DNA of 64,000 nucleotides from Actinomadura rayongensis (GCF_009831215.1 NZ_WUTW01000003.1:249325-313324); one strand, 5' to 3'. Positions 24,643 through 33,830 are shown, counted from the first letter of the stretch. Program-made: numbers and translations. Notes: a model not told the origin generated them from the sequence alone.

Positions 24643-25026
24643 TCAGGTCAGAAGGTGTGCGATGGCCTCCGCGGCATGATCGACGGCGGTCACGTCGGCG
24701 TAGCCCCCGCCCGTCCACAGGTACGACCAGCCCGCCCCGGTGGGCATCGCGACGATCATCACCTGCTGCCCCGAGCGCGGTCCGGTGACCGCGAGGACCG
24801 ACTCCCCCGGCCCCGCCAGGCGCCAGTGCAGCCCGCGCGCACCGACCGCGCGGGCGAGCAGCGCGAGATGACGCCGGCGCATCTGCGCCGGTTCTTGGGC
24901 ACGGGCTACGGACACCGTGATCAGCCGCCTCGGGGTGAAGGTTCGCCGCCGGTCGCCCGGCGACGAGGGGGTGGCGCGCCCCGCGCCGCCCGGCGGTCCG
25001 GGCCGCGCGGGGCTCAGTCGGCTCAT
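24643..25026 (-). CDS. Hypothetical protein (127 aa)
   Basis: The frame starts at ATG 25026, preceded by GCGGGGGCAAGA. The first 40 residues are Arg/Pro-rich; the remainder (RRHLALLARAVGARGLHWRL, VMIVAMPTGAGWSYLWTGGG) has plausible globular composition and resembles small actinomycete proteins of unknown function. A start at ATG 24882 is possible but lacks a ribosome-binding site. It is divergent from the TetR gene at 25163. Confidence 0.6.
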   Translation of the reverse strand: MSRLSPARPGPPGGAGRATPSSPGDRRRTFTPRRLITVSVARAQEPAQMRRRHLALLARAVGARGLHWRLAGPGESVLAVTGPRSGQQVMIVAMPTGAGWSYLWTGGGYADVTAVDHAAEAIAHLLT

Positions 25027-25162
25027 TCTTGCCCCCGCGTAACGTGGCGGTCACGGAACAGAGGGTCACGAGATGCTTACGCGGGAGGTCGGCGGGGGCG
25101 GCCTTGAGCCCGGCGTGATAGACCCACTAAGAAAAAGCGAGCACCGCGCGAAGGAGCCCTCG

Positions 25163-25828
25163 ATGACCGCCGCCCCCGGTCCCGGTCAGCCCGATCCCGA
25201 GGCCGCCGGCGCCGTCCCCGCCGCCGGGCTGCGCGAGCGCAAGAAGCAGCGCACCCGGCTCGCGCTCATCGACGCCGCGCTCGACCTGTTCCTGCGCAAG
25301 GGCTACGAGGAGACGACGATCGACGAGATCGTCGCGGCCGTCGAGGTGTCCCAGCGGACGTTCTTCCGTTACTTCGCCACCAAGGAGGACGTCGTCACCG
25401 CGTTCCTGGCCGACTTCGACCAGGTGCTGATCACCGCCGTCCGGGCCCGGCCCTCCGCCGAGCGGCCGTTCACCGCGCTGGTCGAGGCGATGCGCGCGAT
25501 GCTGCGCGCGGTGGCCGAGACCGGCCCGGACGAGACGGGCCGCTTCCGCCGCGTCCAGCAGGTCGTGGAGGCCAACCCGTCGCTCATGGCCGCGCAGATG
25601 GCCCGGTTCCACGAGACCGAGGAGACGCTGGCGCGGGTCGTCGCCGAGCGCGAGGGCGTCGACCCCGGGGACCCGCGGGCCGCGCTGATCGTCGCGTTCC
25701 ACTCGGCGGCGATCCGGGTGGCGTTCGACCAGTGCGCGCGGCTGGACGTGTGGGACCCCGCTGCCATCGCCCGCCGCATGACCGACCTCGCCGCCGTCGC
25801 CCGCGAGACCATGCGCGACTGGACCTGA
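25163..25828 (+). CDS. TetR-family regulator
   Basis: The 221-aa protein starts at ATG 25163 behind AAGGAG. After a Pro/Ala-rich tail of about 22 residues comes RERKKQRTRLALIDAALDLF and the helix-turn-helix IDEIVAAVEVSQRTFFRYFA, typical of TetR proteins. The C-terminal half is helical (FDQCARLDVWDPAAIARRM), as in regulators of mycofactocin- or SACE_7040-like groups. It is followed 77 bp later by the first of two kinase genes in the same direction; its target is unknown. Confidence 0.9.
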   Translation: MTAAPGPGQPDPEAAGAVPAAGLRERKKQRTRLALIDAALDLFLRKGYEETTIDEIVAAVEVSQRTFFRYFATKEDVVTAFLADFDQVLITAVRARPSAERPFTALVEAMRAMLRAVAETGPDETGRFRRVQQVVEANPSLMAAQMARFHETEETLARVVAEREGVDPGDPRAALIVAFHSAAIRVAFDQCARLDVWDPAAIARRMTDLAAVARETMRDWT

Positions 25829-25905
25829 ATTCCGATTCCTCCCGGCGCGTGCGGGACGGCTATGGTTTCCCCACAGCTCCCCGAGAACCCCTCCAGGACC
25901 CCTCC

Positions 25906-27576
25906 ATGACCTCGCACGCACGAGAGAACGACGCGCTCGGCACCGGCGATCCGCGGGAACTCGGCCCGTACCGGCTGCTGTCGCGGCTCGGCCGGGGCGG
26001 GATGGGCACCGTCCTGCTCGGCGAGGACGCGGCGGGCCGCCGGGTCGCGGTCAAGGTCATCAACCCGGAGCTGGCCGGGGAGGCGGCGTTCCGGGAGCGG
26101 TTCCGCCGCGAGGTCACGGCGGCGCGCCGGGTCCGCCGGTTCTGCACCGCGCCGGTCGTGGACGCCGAGCTGGACCGCGAGCCGCTGTACGTCGTCACCG
26201 AGTTCATCGACGGGCCGACGCTGGAACGCGCCGTCGCCGACCGCGGGCCGCTGCCCGGCTCGGACCTGGAGGGCCTGGCGGTCGGCGTCGCGACCGCGCT
26301 CGCCGCGATCCACGGGGCGGGGATCGTCCACCGCGACCTCAAGCCCGCGAACGTCCTGCTGTCGTCCACCGGCCCGCGCGTGATCGACTTCGGCATCGCC
26401 CGGGCGCTGGACGCGGCGGACGGCCCCACCCGCACCGGCCAGTTCGTCGGCACCCCGAACTATCTGCCGCCCGAGCTGCTGCGCGGCGAACCGGTCACGC
26501 CCGCGTCCGACGTGTTCTCCTGGGGCTGCGTCGTCGCGTACGCGGGCACCGGCCGCGCCCCGTTCGACGGCGCGACGATGCCGCAGATCCTGTACCGCGT
26601 CGCGCACGAGCCGCCCGCGCTGGACGGCCTGGACCCCGCCCTCCGCGACCTCGTCGCCGCCGCCCTGCACAAGGACCCCCGGCAGCGGCCGACGGTGGAC
26701 GACCTGCTGAGCCGCCTCGTCGGGCACCCGCGGCCGAACCCGGCGCAGATCGCCGAGACGGTCCAGTCGTCCTGGCACGGCCCCGCCTACGACCAGACGA
26801 TGCAGACCCGCCGCGTCTCCGCCGACCCCACCCGCCACGACCCGCCCCCGCCGCGCGGGTTCCCGGTCAAGCCGCTCGCGCTCGGCGCGGCGGCCGTCGC
26901 GCTGCTGCTGGTCGCGGGGGTCGGGCTGTGGGCGGCGCTGCGTCCGTCCGGGCCGCCGTCCGACACCGCGAGCGTGTTCAGCGACGACTTCAGTCAGACC
27001 GCGTCCGGCTGGTCCGGGAACGTCTACACCGCGCCCGCGCCCGACGACGGCTACGAGGGCGGCCACTACCGCATCGACCTGCGCGACTCCGACGACTCGG
27101 CCGTCACCGACTCGCCGATCGACGTGCGCAAGCGTCCGCTGCCCGTGCGCGAGCTGGTCACGGTGAAGGCCGAGATCACCGGCGGGCCCGACTACGGACA
27201 ATTCGGCGTCTACTGCCGCAGTTCGGCGGGGAAGACGAACCTGCTGCCGTCCTACCGGTTCCTCGTCCGGCGCGACGGCAAGGGTGCCGTCCTGCGCAAG
27301 GTCACGCCCGACGGCGGGTCCAAGGAGCTGTACTCCTCCGACGACGCGCCCGGCTACCGGCCGGGGCGGCAGAACACCGTCCAGCTCGCGTGCGAGCAGG
27401 ACGGCGGCGAGGTGCGGCTGCGGGCCTGGCTGAACGGCACGCGCGCGGCGTCCGCGACCGACGGCGGCCAGATCCTCCCGAACGGGAACGCCGGCCTGAC
27501 CGTCGCACGGGTGGGACCGTCCAGCGCGATGGTGACCGTTCTGTTCGACGACTTCGAGATCTCCGAGATCCACTGA
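25906..27576 (+). CDS. Transmembrane Ser/Thr protein kinase with extracellular beta-sandwich-like domain (copy 1)
   Basis: The 556-aa protein has a full Pkn-type kinase domain at residues 20-275. This includes LGRGGMGTV (glycine loop), VAVKVI (ATP Lys), IVHRDLKPANVLL (catalytic loop), VIDFGIARA and the PPELLRG region. A single membrane helix follows at about 322-345 (LALGAAAVALLLVAGVGL), then a 210-residue extracellular domain. That domain opens SDDFSQTASGW and ends VLFDDFEISEI, a frame typical of LamG/DUF1080-like folds. It probably senses an outside ligand and phosphorylates cytoplasmic proteins. The following gene is a paralogue. Confidence 0.92.
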   Translation: MTSHARENDALGTGDPRELGPYRLLSRLGRGGMGTVLLGEDAAGRRVAVKVINPELAGEAAFRERFRREVTAARRVRRFCTAPVVDAELDREPLYVVTEFIDGPTLERAVADRGPLPGSDLEGLAVGVATALAAIHGAGIVHRDLKPANVLLSSTGPRVIDFGIARALDAADGPTRTGQFVGTPNYLPPELLRGEPVTPASDVFSWGCVVAYAGTGRAPFDGATMPQILYRVAHEPPALDGLDPALRDLVAAALHKDPRQRPTVDDLLSRLVGHPRPNPAQIAETVQSSWHGPAYDQTMQTRRVSADPTRHDPPPPRGFPVKPLALGAAAVALLLVAGVGLWAALRPSGPPSDTASVFSDDFSQTASGWSGNVYTAPAPDDGYEGGHYRIDLRDSDDSAVTDSPIDVRKRPLPVRELVTVKAEITGGPDYGQFGVYCRSSAGKTNLLPSYRFLVRRDGKGAVLRKVTPDGGSKELYSSDDAPGYRPGRQNTVQLACEQDGGEVRLRAWLNGTRAASATDGGQILPNGNAGLTVARVGPSSAMVTVLFDDFEISEIH

Positions 27577-27595
27577 CGTCCCGGGAGGCGTCCGC

Positions 27596-29272
27596 GTGAC
27601 CCGTCCCCTCACGAGCACCGACCCGCGCGAGCTGGGCCCCTACCGTCTCACCGGACGGCTCGGACGCGGCGGCATGGGCACCGTCTACCGGGCCGAGGAC
27701 CCCGCAGGGCGGCCCGTCGCCGTCAAGGTCATCAACGCCGAGCTGGCCGACGAGGACGCGTTCCGGACCCGGTTCCGGCGCGAGGTGACGGCGGCGCGGC
27801 GGGTCCGCCGGTTCTGCACGGCGGCCGTGCTGGACGCGCGGCTGGACGGCGAGCCGCTGTACGTCGTCACCGAGTTCGTGGACGGGCCGTCGCTGGAGCA
27901 GGCCGTCCGCGCGGGCGGGCCGATGCGCGGCGGGACGCTCGAAGGGCTCGCGGTCGGCATCGCGACGGCGCTCGGCGCGATCCACGGGGCCGGGATCGTC
28001 CACCGCGACCTGAAGCCCGCGAACGTCCTGCTGTCGTCCACCGGCCCGCGCGTGATCGACTTCGGCATCGCCCGGGCGCTGGACGCCGTGGACGGCCCCA
28101 CCCGCACCGGCCAGTTCGTCGGGACGCCCGCCTACCTCGCGCCCGAGATCCCGCGCGGCGGCGAGATCACGCCCGCCGCCGACGTGTTCTCCTGGGGCTG
28201 CGTGGTCGCGTTCGCGGGCACCGGCCGCTCCCCGTTCGCGGGCTCGACCGTCCCGGAGATCCTGCACCGCGTCGCGACCGCCGACCCCGACCTGGACGAC
28301 CTCGACCCGGCCCTGCGCCCGCTCGTCGCCGCCGCGCTGGACAAGGACCCGTCCCGCCGCCCCACGACCCGGACGATCCTCGCCCACCTGACCGGCGACG
28401 ACGCACCCGCCCCGACCGTCCCCGACACCCCGCCCCCGACCGTCCCCCGCGTCCCCGTCACCCCCGCGCCCGACCCGGCCGCTCTCAACACCGCCGCACC
28501 CGACCCGGCCACCCCCGACCACACCGTGCGCGACCCGGCCGGCCTCAACACCGCCGCGCCCGACCCGGCCGCACCGCGCCCGCCCGTGTCCCGCGCGCGG
28601 CGGTGGCGCCGCCCCGTCCCGCTGGCGGCCTTCGCCGTCGCCCTCATCACCGTCGCGGCCCTGCTGGCCTGGTTCACCACCCGCCCCGGAGGCCCGCCGA
28701 AGCCCGGCGCGCTCATCGTGCGGGACGACTTCTCCGACGACTCCTCCGGCTGGCCCGACAGCCACTTCCTCTGCGGCGTCTACGACGACGGCAGCTACAT
28801 GCTCATGGCCGACGCCCAGTCCCACAAGGGCTGCAAGATCCCGAACATGCGCGTGTCCTCGACGGGCCGCTACCTGATCGACGTGAAGGTCCAGTTGCGC
28901 ACCGGCCCGCCGTCGGCGGCATGGGAGGCGGGCCTGACCCTGCTGGCGGCCGGTGGCGAGCGCTACCAGCTCGGCCTGCGCCTCTACGGGACGTTGTGGC
29001 TCGGCAAATACGCCGGCGGCGGCCGAACCGAGCTGAAGCACGCGACGATCGGCTCGTTCGTCACGACCGGGCTCAACCGGCTCCAGGTGGCCGTGGACGC
29101 GAGCGACGGCCGCAGGACCCGGATCACGGCGTGGGTCAACGGAGACCGCACCCTGTCGTTCACCGACACCGAGCACCCCCTCATCCCCGGCGACATCGGC
29201 ATCGACACGAGCAGCTTCGGCGACAACAGTGCCGTGGCCTTCTTCGACGACATCAGGGTCAGCGAGTACTAG
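27596..29272 (+). CDS. Transmembrane Ser/Thr protein kinase with extracellular beta-sandwich-like domain (copy 2)
   Basis: The 558-aa protein starts at GTG 27596 behind GGGAGGCGTCCGC, 19 bp after copy 1, so both are in one operon. The kinase domain is close to copy 1, sharing long identical stretches around VHRDLKPANVLLSSTGPRVI. All catalytic motifs are intact. The juxtamembrane part is a Pro/Ala-rich linker with a repeated LNTAAPDPA unit. A membrane helix lies near residue 345 and the outer domain runs from RDDFSDDSSGW to FFDDIRVSEY. Outer domains of the two copies have diverged far more than the kinase halves. It ends four bases inside the convergent LysE gene. Confidence 0.92.
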   Translation: MTRPLTSTDPRELGPYRLTGRLGRGGMGTVYRAEDPAGRPVAVKVINAELADEDAFRTRFRREVTAARRVRRFCTAAVLDARLDGEPLYVVTEFVDGPSLEQAVRAGGPMRGGTLEGLAVGIATALGAIHGAGIVHRDLKPANVLLSSTGPRVIDFGIARALDAVDGPTRTGQFVGTPAYLAPEIPRGGEITPAADVFSWGCVVAFAGTGRSPFAGSTVPEILHRVATADPDLDDLDPALRPLVAAALDKDPSRRPTTRTILAHLTGDDAPAPTVPDTPPPTVPRVPVTPAPDPAALNTAAPDPATPDHTVRDPAGLNTAAPDPAAPRPPVSRARRWRRPVPLAAFAVALITVAALLAWFTTRPGGPPKPGALIVRDDFSDDSSGWPDSHFLCGVYDDGSYMLMADAQSHKGCKIPNMRVSSTGRYLIDVKVQLRTGPPSAAWEAGLTLLAAGGERYQLGLRLYGTLWLGKYAGGGRTELKHATIGSFVTTGLNRLQVAVDASDGRRTRITAWVNGDRTLSFTDTEHPLIPGDIGIDTSSFGDNSAVAFFDDIRVSEY

Positions 29273-29907
29273 TCCTTGCGGCCCGTGGTGGCGATGGCGA
29301 CGCCGAGGCCGATCATCATGAGGCCGCCGGTGCCGCCGACGGCGGACAGGCGGCGGGGCGAGCGGGCGAACCAGGCGCGGGCCGTCCCGGCGGCGAGGCC
29401 CCACAGGCCGTCGCACAGCAGCGCGAGCAGGCAGAAGACCAGCCCGAACACGAGCATCTGCGCGGGCACGCCGCCGCGTTCGGGGTCGGCGAACTGGGGC
29501 AGGACGGCCGCGAAGAACACGAGCGTCTTCGGGTTCGTCACGCCGACGACGAAGCCCTGCCGCAGCGCGCGCCACGTCCCGACCGGCCCGGCGACCGCGT
29601 CGGCGGCCTCGGCCAAAGAGCGTCGGTGCCGGAACGCCTGCACGCCCAGGTACACGATGTAAAGAGCGCCGCACAGCTTCAGGACCGTGAAGACGACGAG
29701 CGAGCGCGCCACCACCGACCCGACGCCGAACGCCACGGCGGCGGTGAGGACGAGCGCGCCGAGTTCGTTGCCGACGACGCCCGTCAAAGCGACGCGGCGG
29801 CCGTGCGCGAGCGCGCGGCCGACCACGAACAGGACGCTCGGCCCCGGCACCAGGATGATCAGCAGCGCCAGGGCCGAGAAGGCGAGGAGGTTTCCGGGGG
29901 CGACCAT
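29269..29907 (-). CDS. LysE/RhtB-family amino acid exporter
   Basis: The 212-aa membrane protein is read from ATG 29907; six more codons are open upstream. It has about six membrane segments and family motifs: LIILVPGPSVLFVVGRALAHG near the N-terminus, ALYIVYLGVQAFRHRR, and VGVTNPKTLVFFAAVLPQF. It probably exports amino acids or related compounds. It is convergent with the second kinase and lies in the same direction as the MFS gene upstream with a 42-bp gap. Confidence 0.92.
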   Translation of the reverse strand: MVAPGNLLAFSALALLIILVPGPSVLFVVGRALAHGRRVALTGVVGNELGALVLTAAVAFGVGSVVARSLVVFTVLKLCGALYIVYLGVQAFRHRRSLAEAADAVAGPVGTWRALRQGFVVGVTNPKTLVFFAAVLPQFADPERGGVPAQMLVFGLVFCLLALLCDGLWGLAAGTARAWFARSPRRLSAVGGTGGLMMIGLGVAIATTGRKD

Positions 29908-29949
29908 GACCGGCACCCTAATCACCCGACTCGCCAGGCAAAACAGGAT

Positions 29950-31134
29950 TTATACCGACGACCGCTCCCGCGCGCCCTCCGCGACCGGCGCGACGGAAGG
30001 CCGCTCCAGCCGCGCCGACGCCACCGCCGCCGCGAGCCCGCCCGCCCCGAGCAGCGCCGCCACCCACAGCGGCGCCGTATAACCGAGCCCCGCACCGATC
30101 GCGACCCCGGCCAGCGCGGGCCCGACCGTGTTCCCGAGGTTGAACGCCGCCACGTTGGCCGCCGACGCCAGCGTCTGCGCGTCCGAGGCCGTGGCGAGCA
30201 CCCGCGACTGGAGCGCCGGGATCGTCGCGGACGCCACGACGCCGAACACCGCGAGCGTCACCACCGCCGTCGCCTTGTTGTGCGCGGTGACCAGCAGGAC
30301 GAGCGACGTCAAGGCCAGCGCCGCGATCGTCACGTACACGCTGGCCAGCGGCGCGCGGTCGGCGTAGCGTCCGCCGAGCAGCCCGCCCGCGAGCATCCCG
30401 ACGCCGAGCCACGTCAGCACGAGCGGCACCGCGCCGGACGAGAACCCCGTGACGTCCGTCAGCAGCGGCGCGACGTAGGTGATCACGGCGAGCGCGGGCG
30501 CCCAGCCGAGCGCGGTGGTGAGCAGGACGAGCCAGACCCGTCCGCGCCGGAACGCGCCCAGCTCGCTGCGGACCCCGGCCGCCGGACGCGGCGAGCGCGG
30601 CACCAGCGCGGCGATCCCGGCGAACGCCAGCACGCCGACGACCGCGATCACCCAGAACGTGACGCGCCAGCCGAACCGCTGCCCGACGGCCGTCCCGAGC
30701 GGGACGCCGAGCACGTTGGCGAGGCTGAGCCCGGCGAACATGAGCGCGATGGCGCTGGCGCGCTTCTCCGGCCGCACCAGCCCGGCCGCGACGACCGACC
30801 CGACGCCCATGTAGGCGCCGTGCGCGAACGACGCGACGATCCGCGCGCCGAGCAGCGCGAGGAACCCCGGCGCCAGCGCGGACAGGACGTGCGCGGCGAT
30901 GAACAGCCCGACGAGCCCGAGCAGCATCCCCTTGCGGGGCAGCCGGGCGCCGAGGGCGGTGACGAGCGGGGCGCCGACGACCGTCCCGAACGCGTAGCCG
31001 GAGACCAGCAGGCCCGCCGCCGGGATGGACGTGTGGAAGTCGCCGGCGAGGTCGGGCAGCAGTCCGGCGATGACGAACTCGGTGGTGCCGATCCCGAACG
31101 CGCCGAGCGCGAGGGCCAGCAGGGCGAGGGGCAT
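29950..31134 (-). CDS. MFS transporter, DHA1 (AraJ/YdhP-like) family
   Basis: The 394-aa protein has 12 predicted membrane segments. It begins with LALGAFGIGTTEFVIAGLLP, the signature of DHA1 AraJ/chloramphenicol-resistance-like exporters. GLLVSGYAFGTVVGAPLVTALGARLPRK is motif A and MGVGSVVAAGLV lies in TM5. It is divergent from a MarR regulator; an 18-bp palindrome 20 bp before its start codon is the probable operator. The efflux substrate is unknown. Confidence 0.93.
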   Translation of the reverse strand: MPLALLALALGAFGIGTTEFVIAGLLPDLAGDFHTSIPAAGLLVSGYAFGTVVGAPLVTALGARLPRKGMLLGLVGLFIAAHVLSALAPGFLALLGARIVASFAHGAYMGVGSVVAAGLVRPEKRASAIALMFAGLSLANVLGVPLGTAVGQRFGWRVTFWVIAVVGVLAFAGIAALVPRSPRPAAGVRSELGAFRRGRVWLVLLTTALGWAPALAVITYVAPLLTDVTGFSSGAVPLVLTWLGVGMLAGGLLGGRYADRAPLASVYVTIAALALTSLVLLVTAHNKATAVVTLAVFGVVASATIPALQSRVLATASDAQTLASAANVAAFNLGNTVGPALAGVAIGAGLGYTAPLWVAALLGAGGLAAAVASARLERPSVAPVAEGARERSSV

Positions 31135-31153
31135 GACGGTCCTCCGGTAGGAT

Positions 31154-31171
31154 TACCGGCGTACGCCGATA
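31154..31171. promoter_or_regulatory. Palindromic operator candidate for the MarR regulator
   Basis: TACCGGCGTACGCCGATA is an 18-bp inverted repeat with a perfect 12-bp core (CGGCGTACGCCG) and one mismatched pair. It lies between the divergent MFS and MarR genes, 20 bp from the MFS start codon. MarR dimers typically bind 16-20-bp palindromes in such positions. Confidence 0.6.
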
Positions 31172-31252
31172 GCGAGCGGAAGCATTAGTTGCAGACGCCG
31201 ACTATCTCAGCACGCAAGGAACGTGCGGGGCAAACGCGCAGGAGGGTGAGCC

Positions 31253-31696
31253 GTGTCACGCCAGGACGACGCACGGGCCCGCGGCTGGCGGACGCTCGCC
31301 GCGCTCCAGGCCCGCATCGAGGACCGCATCGAGCGGTCGCTGCAGGCCGAGCACGGTCTGAGCGTCAACGAGTACTGCGTGCTCCACCACCTCGCCGGCC
31401 CGGACGGCCCGCACACGCGGATGCAGGAGCTGGCGGCCCGGCTCGTCCTCAGCCAGAGCGCGACGACCCGGCTCGTCACCCGGCTGGAGGAGCGCGGCCT
31501 GCTCACCCGCGTCATCTCCGCCGAGGACAGGCGCGGCATCTACGCCCAGGTCACCGACGAGGGACGCGCGCTGGAGCTGCGCGCCGCCCCCACCCACAAC
31601 GCCGCGCTGGAGGACGCGCTCGCGCAGGCCGCCGACCTGCCCGAGCTGACGCCGCTGGTCCGCGCGCTGGAGTCGCTCGCCGACCTGAAGGTGTGA
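31253..31696 (+). CDS. MarR-family regulator
   Basis: The 147-aa protein starts at GTG 31253 behind GGAGGGTGAGCC. It has the winged helix of MarR: MQELAARLVLSQSATTRLVTRLEERGLL, then the wing ISAEDRRGIYAQVTDEGRAL with the conserved D-R. It is divergent from a DHA1 exporter and probably represses it until an inducer binds. The stop codon abuts that of the convergent CoA-ligase-like gene with no gap. Confidence 0.93.
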   Translation: MSRQDDARARGWRTLAALQARIEDRIERSLQAEHGLSVNEYCVLHHLAGPDGPHTRMQELAARLVLSQSATTRLVTRLEERGLLTRVISAEDRRGIYAQVTDEGRALELRAAPTHNAALEDALAQAADLPELTPLVRALESLADLKV

Positions 31697-33163
31697 TCAG
31701 CCGCGCGCCAGCGCCGCCCGGCGGATCGTCCCGGACGGCGTGCGCGGCATCTCCGCCATGAACACCACCGAGCGCGGCACCTTGTGCGCGGGCAGCCGGT
31801 CCCCCGCGAAGCCGATGAGGTCGTCCTCGGTGGCACGGGTCGGGGCGGTCGCGTCGTCCAGGACGACGAACGCGCGCAGGTCCCCGTCGGCGTCCGGGAC
31901 GACCGCCACTTCGACCACGCCGGGATGCCGCCCGAGCGTCCGCTCGACCTCCACCGGCGCGACCGGCTCGCCGAGCACGGTCACCTGGTCGCGGAGCCGG
32001 CCGTGGTGGTGGACGAAGCCGTCCTCGTCCACGTGGACGAGATCGCCGGTGAGCAGCCAGCCGTCCGCGCCGAGCACGCCCGGACGGCCGAGGTACTCGC
32101 GCGTCACCGACGGCCCCCGCACGTACAGGACGCCGGTCTCCCCGGTCCGCGCGGGACGGCCGTCCACCCGGACCTCGATCTCGAACGGGTCCAGCGGGAC
32201 GCCGAGCGTCCCGCGCCGCCGCCGGGTGATCGTGTTGGAGACGAACGTGTGCCCGGCCTCGGTGCTGCCGAGGCCGTCCAGGACCGGGCAGCCGAGCGCG
32301 TCCTCGACCCGGGCGGCGAGCGACGGCAGCAGCGGCTCGCCCGCCGACAGCGCGGCGCGCAGCGTCCCGAGCGCGTCGCGCAGGTCCGCGCCGTCGGCCG
32401 CGACGAGCCGCGCGTACAGGGTCGGGACGGTGAACAGCAGCGAGGGCCGGTGCGTCCGGGCCTGCTCCAGCACGCCCGCGACGGTCGGGATGTCCGGCCA
32501 CAGCACCGCCGACGCCCCCCGGAACATCGGGAAGAAGACCGTCGCGCCGAGCCCGAACGGGTAGCACGCCTTGGCCGGGGACAGCACGACGTCGCTCGAC
32601 GTCAGCGCGAGCGCGCCGTCCGCGAGCGCCCGCACGTAGCCCTCGGGGTCGCCGTGGCGGTGGACGACGCCCTTCGGGGCGCCGGTCGTCCCGGACGTGT
32701 ACTGGACGTAGGCGGGCGCGTCCGGCCCGACGGGCTCGGGGTCGGGGACGTGCGCGGGCTCGTCGGCGAGGTCGTCGCCGGTGACCACGTGCCGTCCGGG
32801 GAAGCGTCCGGCCAGGTCGGGGGCGCAGACGACCGTGCGGGGCTCGGCGTCGGCGACGATGTGGGCGTGCTCGTCCGGGCTCTGCTCCGGCCCCGTCAGC
32901 ACCGCGACCGCACCGAGCCGCAACGTACCGAGCAGCGCCGCAACGAACGCGGGCGAATCGAACAGCGCGATGAGGACGCGGTCGCCGGACCGCACCCCGG
33001 CGGCGTGCAGCACCCCGGACGCGCGCGCCGCCGCGTCGTGGACCGCGCCGTGGCCGAGCGTTCCGGCGGCCGTCCGGAACAGGGGGCGGTCCCGCCAGCC
33101 CCGGGTCTCCGCGCGCCGCGCGAGCGCCGCGGCGAGATTGTCGTCCGTCCGAACCTCCTGCAT
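31697..33163 (-). CDS. Benzoate-CoA-ligase-like adenylate-forming enzyme lacking the C-terminal catalytic lysine
   Basis: The 488-aa protein is read from ATG 33163; GTG 33190 is possible and neither has a good ribosome-binding site. It has the AMP-binding loop YTSGTTGAPKG (155-165), LGSTEAGHTFVS, GWLLTGDL and the hinge region GRLRDQV, matching benzoate/aryl-CoA ligases. The C-terminal A10 motif, normally PxxxxGKIxR, reads RTPSGTIRR: the lysine needed for adenylate formation is Thr (codon ACG where AAG is expected). Activity may be reduced or altered. No linked aromatic-degradation genes are present. It may act cytoplasmically on an aryl or short acyl acid. Confidence 0.85.
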   Translation of the reverse strand: MQEVRTDDNLAAALARRAETRGWRDRPLFRTAAGTLGHGAVHDAAARASGVLHAAGVRSGDRVLIALFDSPAFVAALLGTLRLGAVAVLTGPEQSPDEHAHIVADAEPRTVVCAPDLAGRFPGRHVVTGDDLADEPAHVPDPEPVGPDAPAYVQYTSGTTGAPKGVVHRHGDPEGYVRALADGALALTSSDVVLSPAKACYPFGLGATVFFPMFRGASAVLWPDIPTVAGVLEQARTHRPSLLFTVPTLYARLVAADGADLRDALGTLRAALSAGEPLLPSLAARVEDALGCPVLDGLGSTEAGHTFVSNTITRRRRGTLGVPLDPFEIEVRVDGRPARTGETGVLYVRGPSVTREYLGRPGVLGADGWLLTGDLVHVDEDGFVHHHGRLRDQVTVLGEPVAPVEVERTLGRHPGVVEVAVVPDADGDLRAFVVLDDATAPTRATEDDLIGFAGDRLPAHKVPRSVVFMAEMPRTPSGTIRRAALARG

Positions 33164-33215
33164 GGAGAGGAGGCTACGCCCGGTATGCACGCCGACACGC
33201 GCGGTTCGCGGTTTT

Positions 33216-33830
33216 TCAGCCTGCCAGCAATTCCCAACCGGTGCCGCGCCGGACGAGCAGATCGCGGACCAGCAGCGTCCCGACCGGGACGTCGCGGCCG
33301 GGGGCGGCGTCGTCCTCGCTGCGTCCGTCCGACCAGACCTGCCCGACGGCCCAGCGCAGCTTCTCGACGCCGTCGGGATGGCCGGTGCCGGACGCGACGA
33401 ACACGTCCCGCGCCGGGACCGCCACGACGAGGTCGCCCTCGACGTCCTGGGCGAGCTTTTCGAGGAACCCGTCGTCCAGCAGCAGCGCGGCCTCCAGCCC
33501 GGCGCCGCCGAGCGTCACCGTGACGGCTCTCGCGTCGGGGTACCAGTCGAGCGACAGCTCCCGGCGCCGGTTGCGGAGGTTGATGGTCGCGAGCCGCCAC
33601 AGGTCCTTCGGCGCGATGCCCATCTCGTCGCAGTGCCTTCGCGCGACGTGCTCGTAGCGTCTGCGGCCGGCGCTCTCGTCGGGCAGCTCGAAGGCGTAGG
33701 TGACGTAGAGGTCGCCCGCGAGGTCGTCCCGGACGGGCTCCTCGCCCGGCGGCAGCGGGAACTCCAACTGGACCTCGGCCGGGACCCGCGCCTTCGGCAA
33801 CGGGACGACGAGATCGGTCCGCTCGGTCAC
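33216..33830 (-). CDS. DUF1444-like protein
   Basis: The 204-aa protein starts at GTG 33830, behind GGGAGGAGCAACCTC; the frame is open 14 codons further but without support. It contains ARRHCDEMGIAPKDLWRLAT, LGGAGLEAALLLDDGFLEKL and GDLVVAVPARDVFVASGTG, matching the general pattern of DUF1444 proteins, which are cytoplasmic and of unknown function. Its neighbours (CoA ligase, cobQ) give no clear hint, and it forms its own unit between two intergenic gaps. Confidence 0.8.
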   Translation of the reverse strand: MTERTDLVVPLPKARVPAEVQLEFPLPPGEEPVRDDLAGDLYVTYAFELPDESAGRRRYEHVARRHCDEMGIAPKDLWRLATINLRNRRRELSLDWYPDARAVTVTLGGAGLEAALLLDDGFLEKLAQDVEGDLVVAVPARDVFVASGTGHPDGVEKLRWAVGQVWSDGRSEDDAAPGRDVPVGTLLVRDLLVRRGTGWELLAG

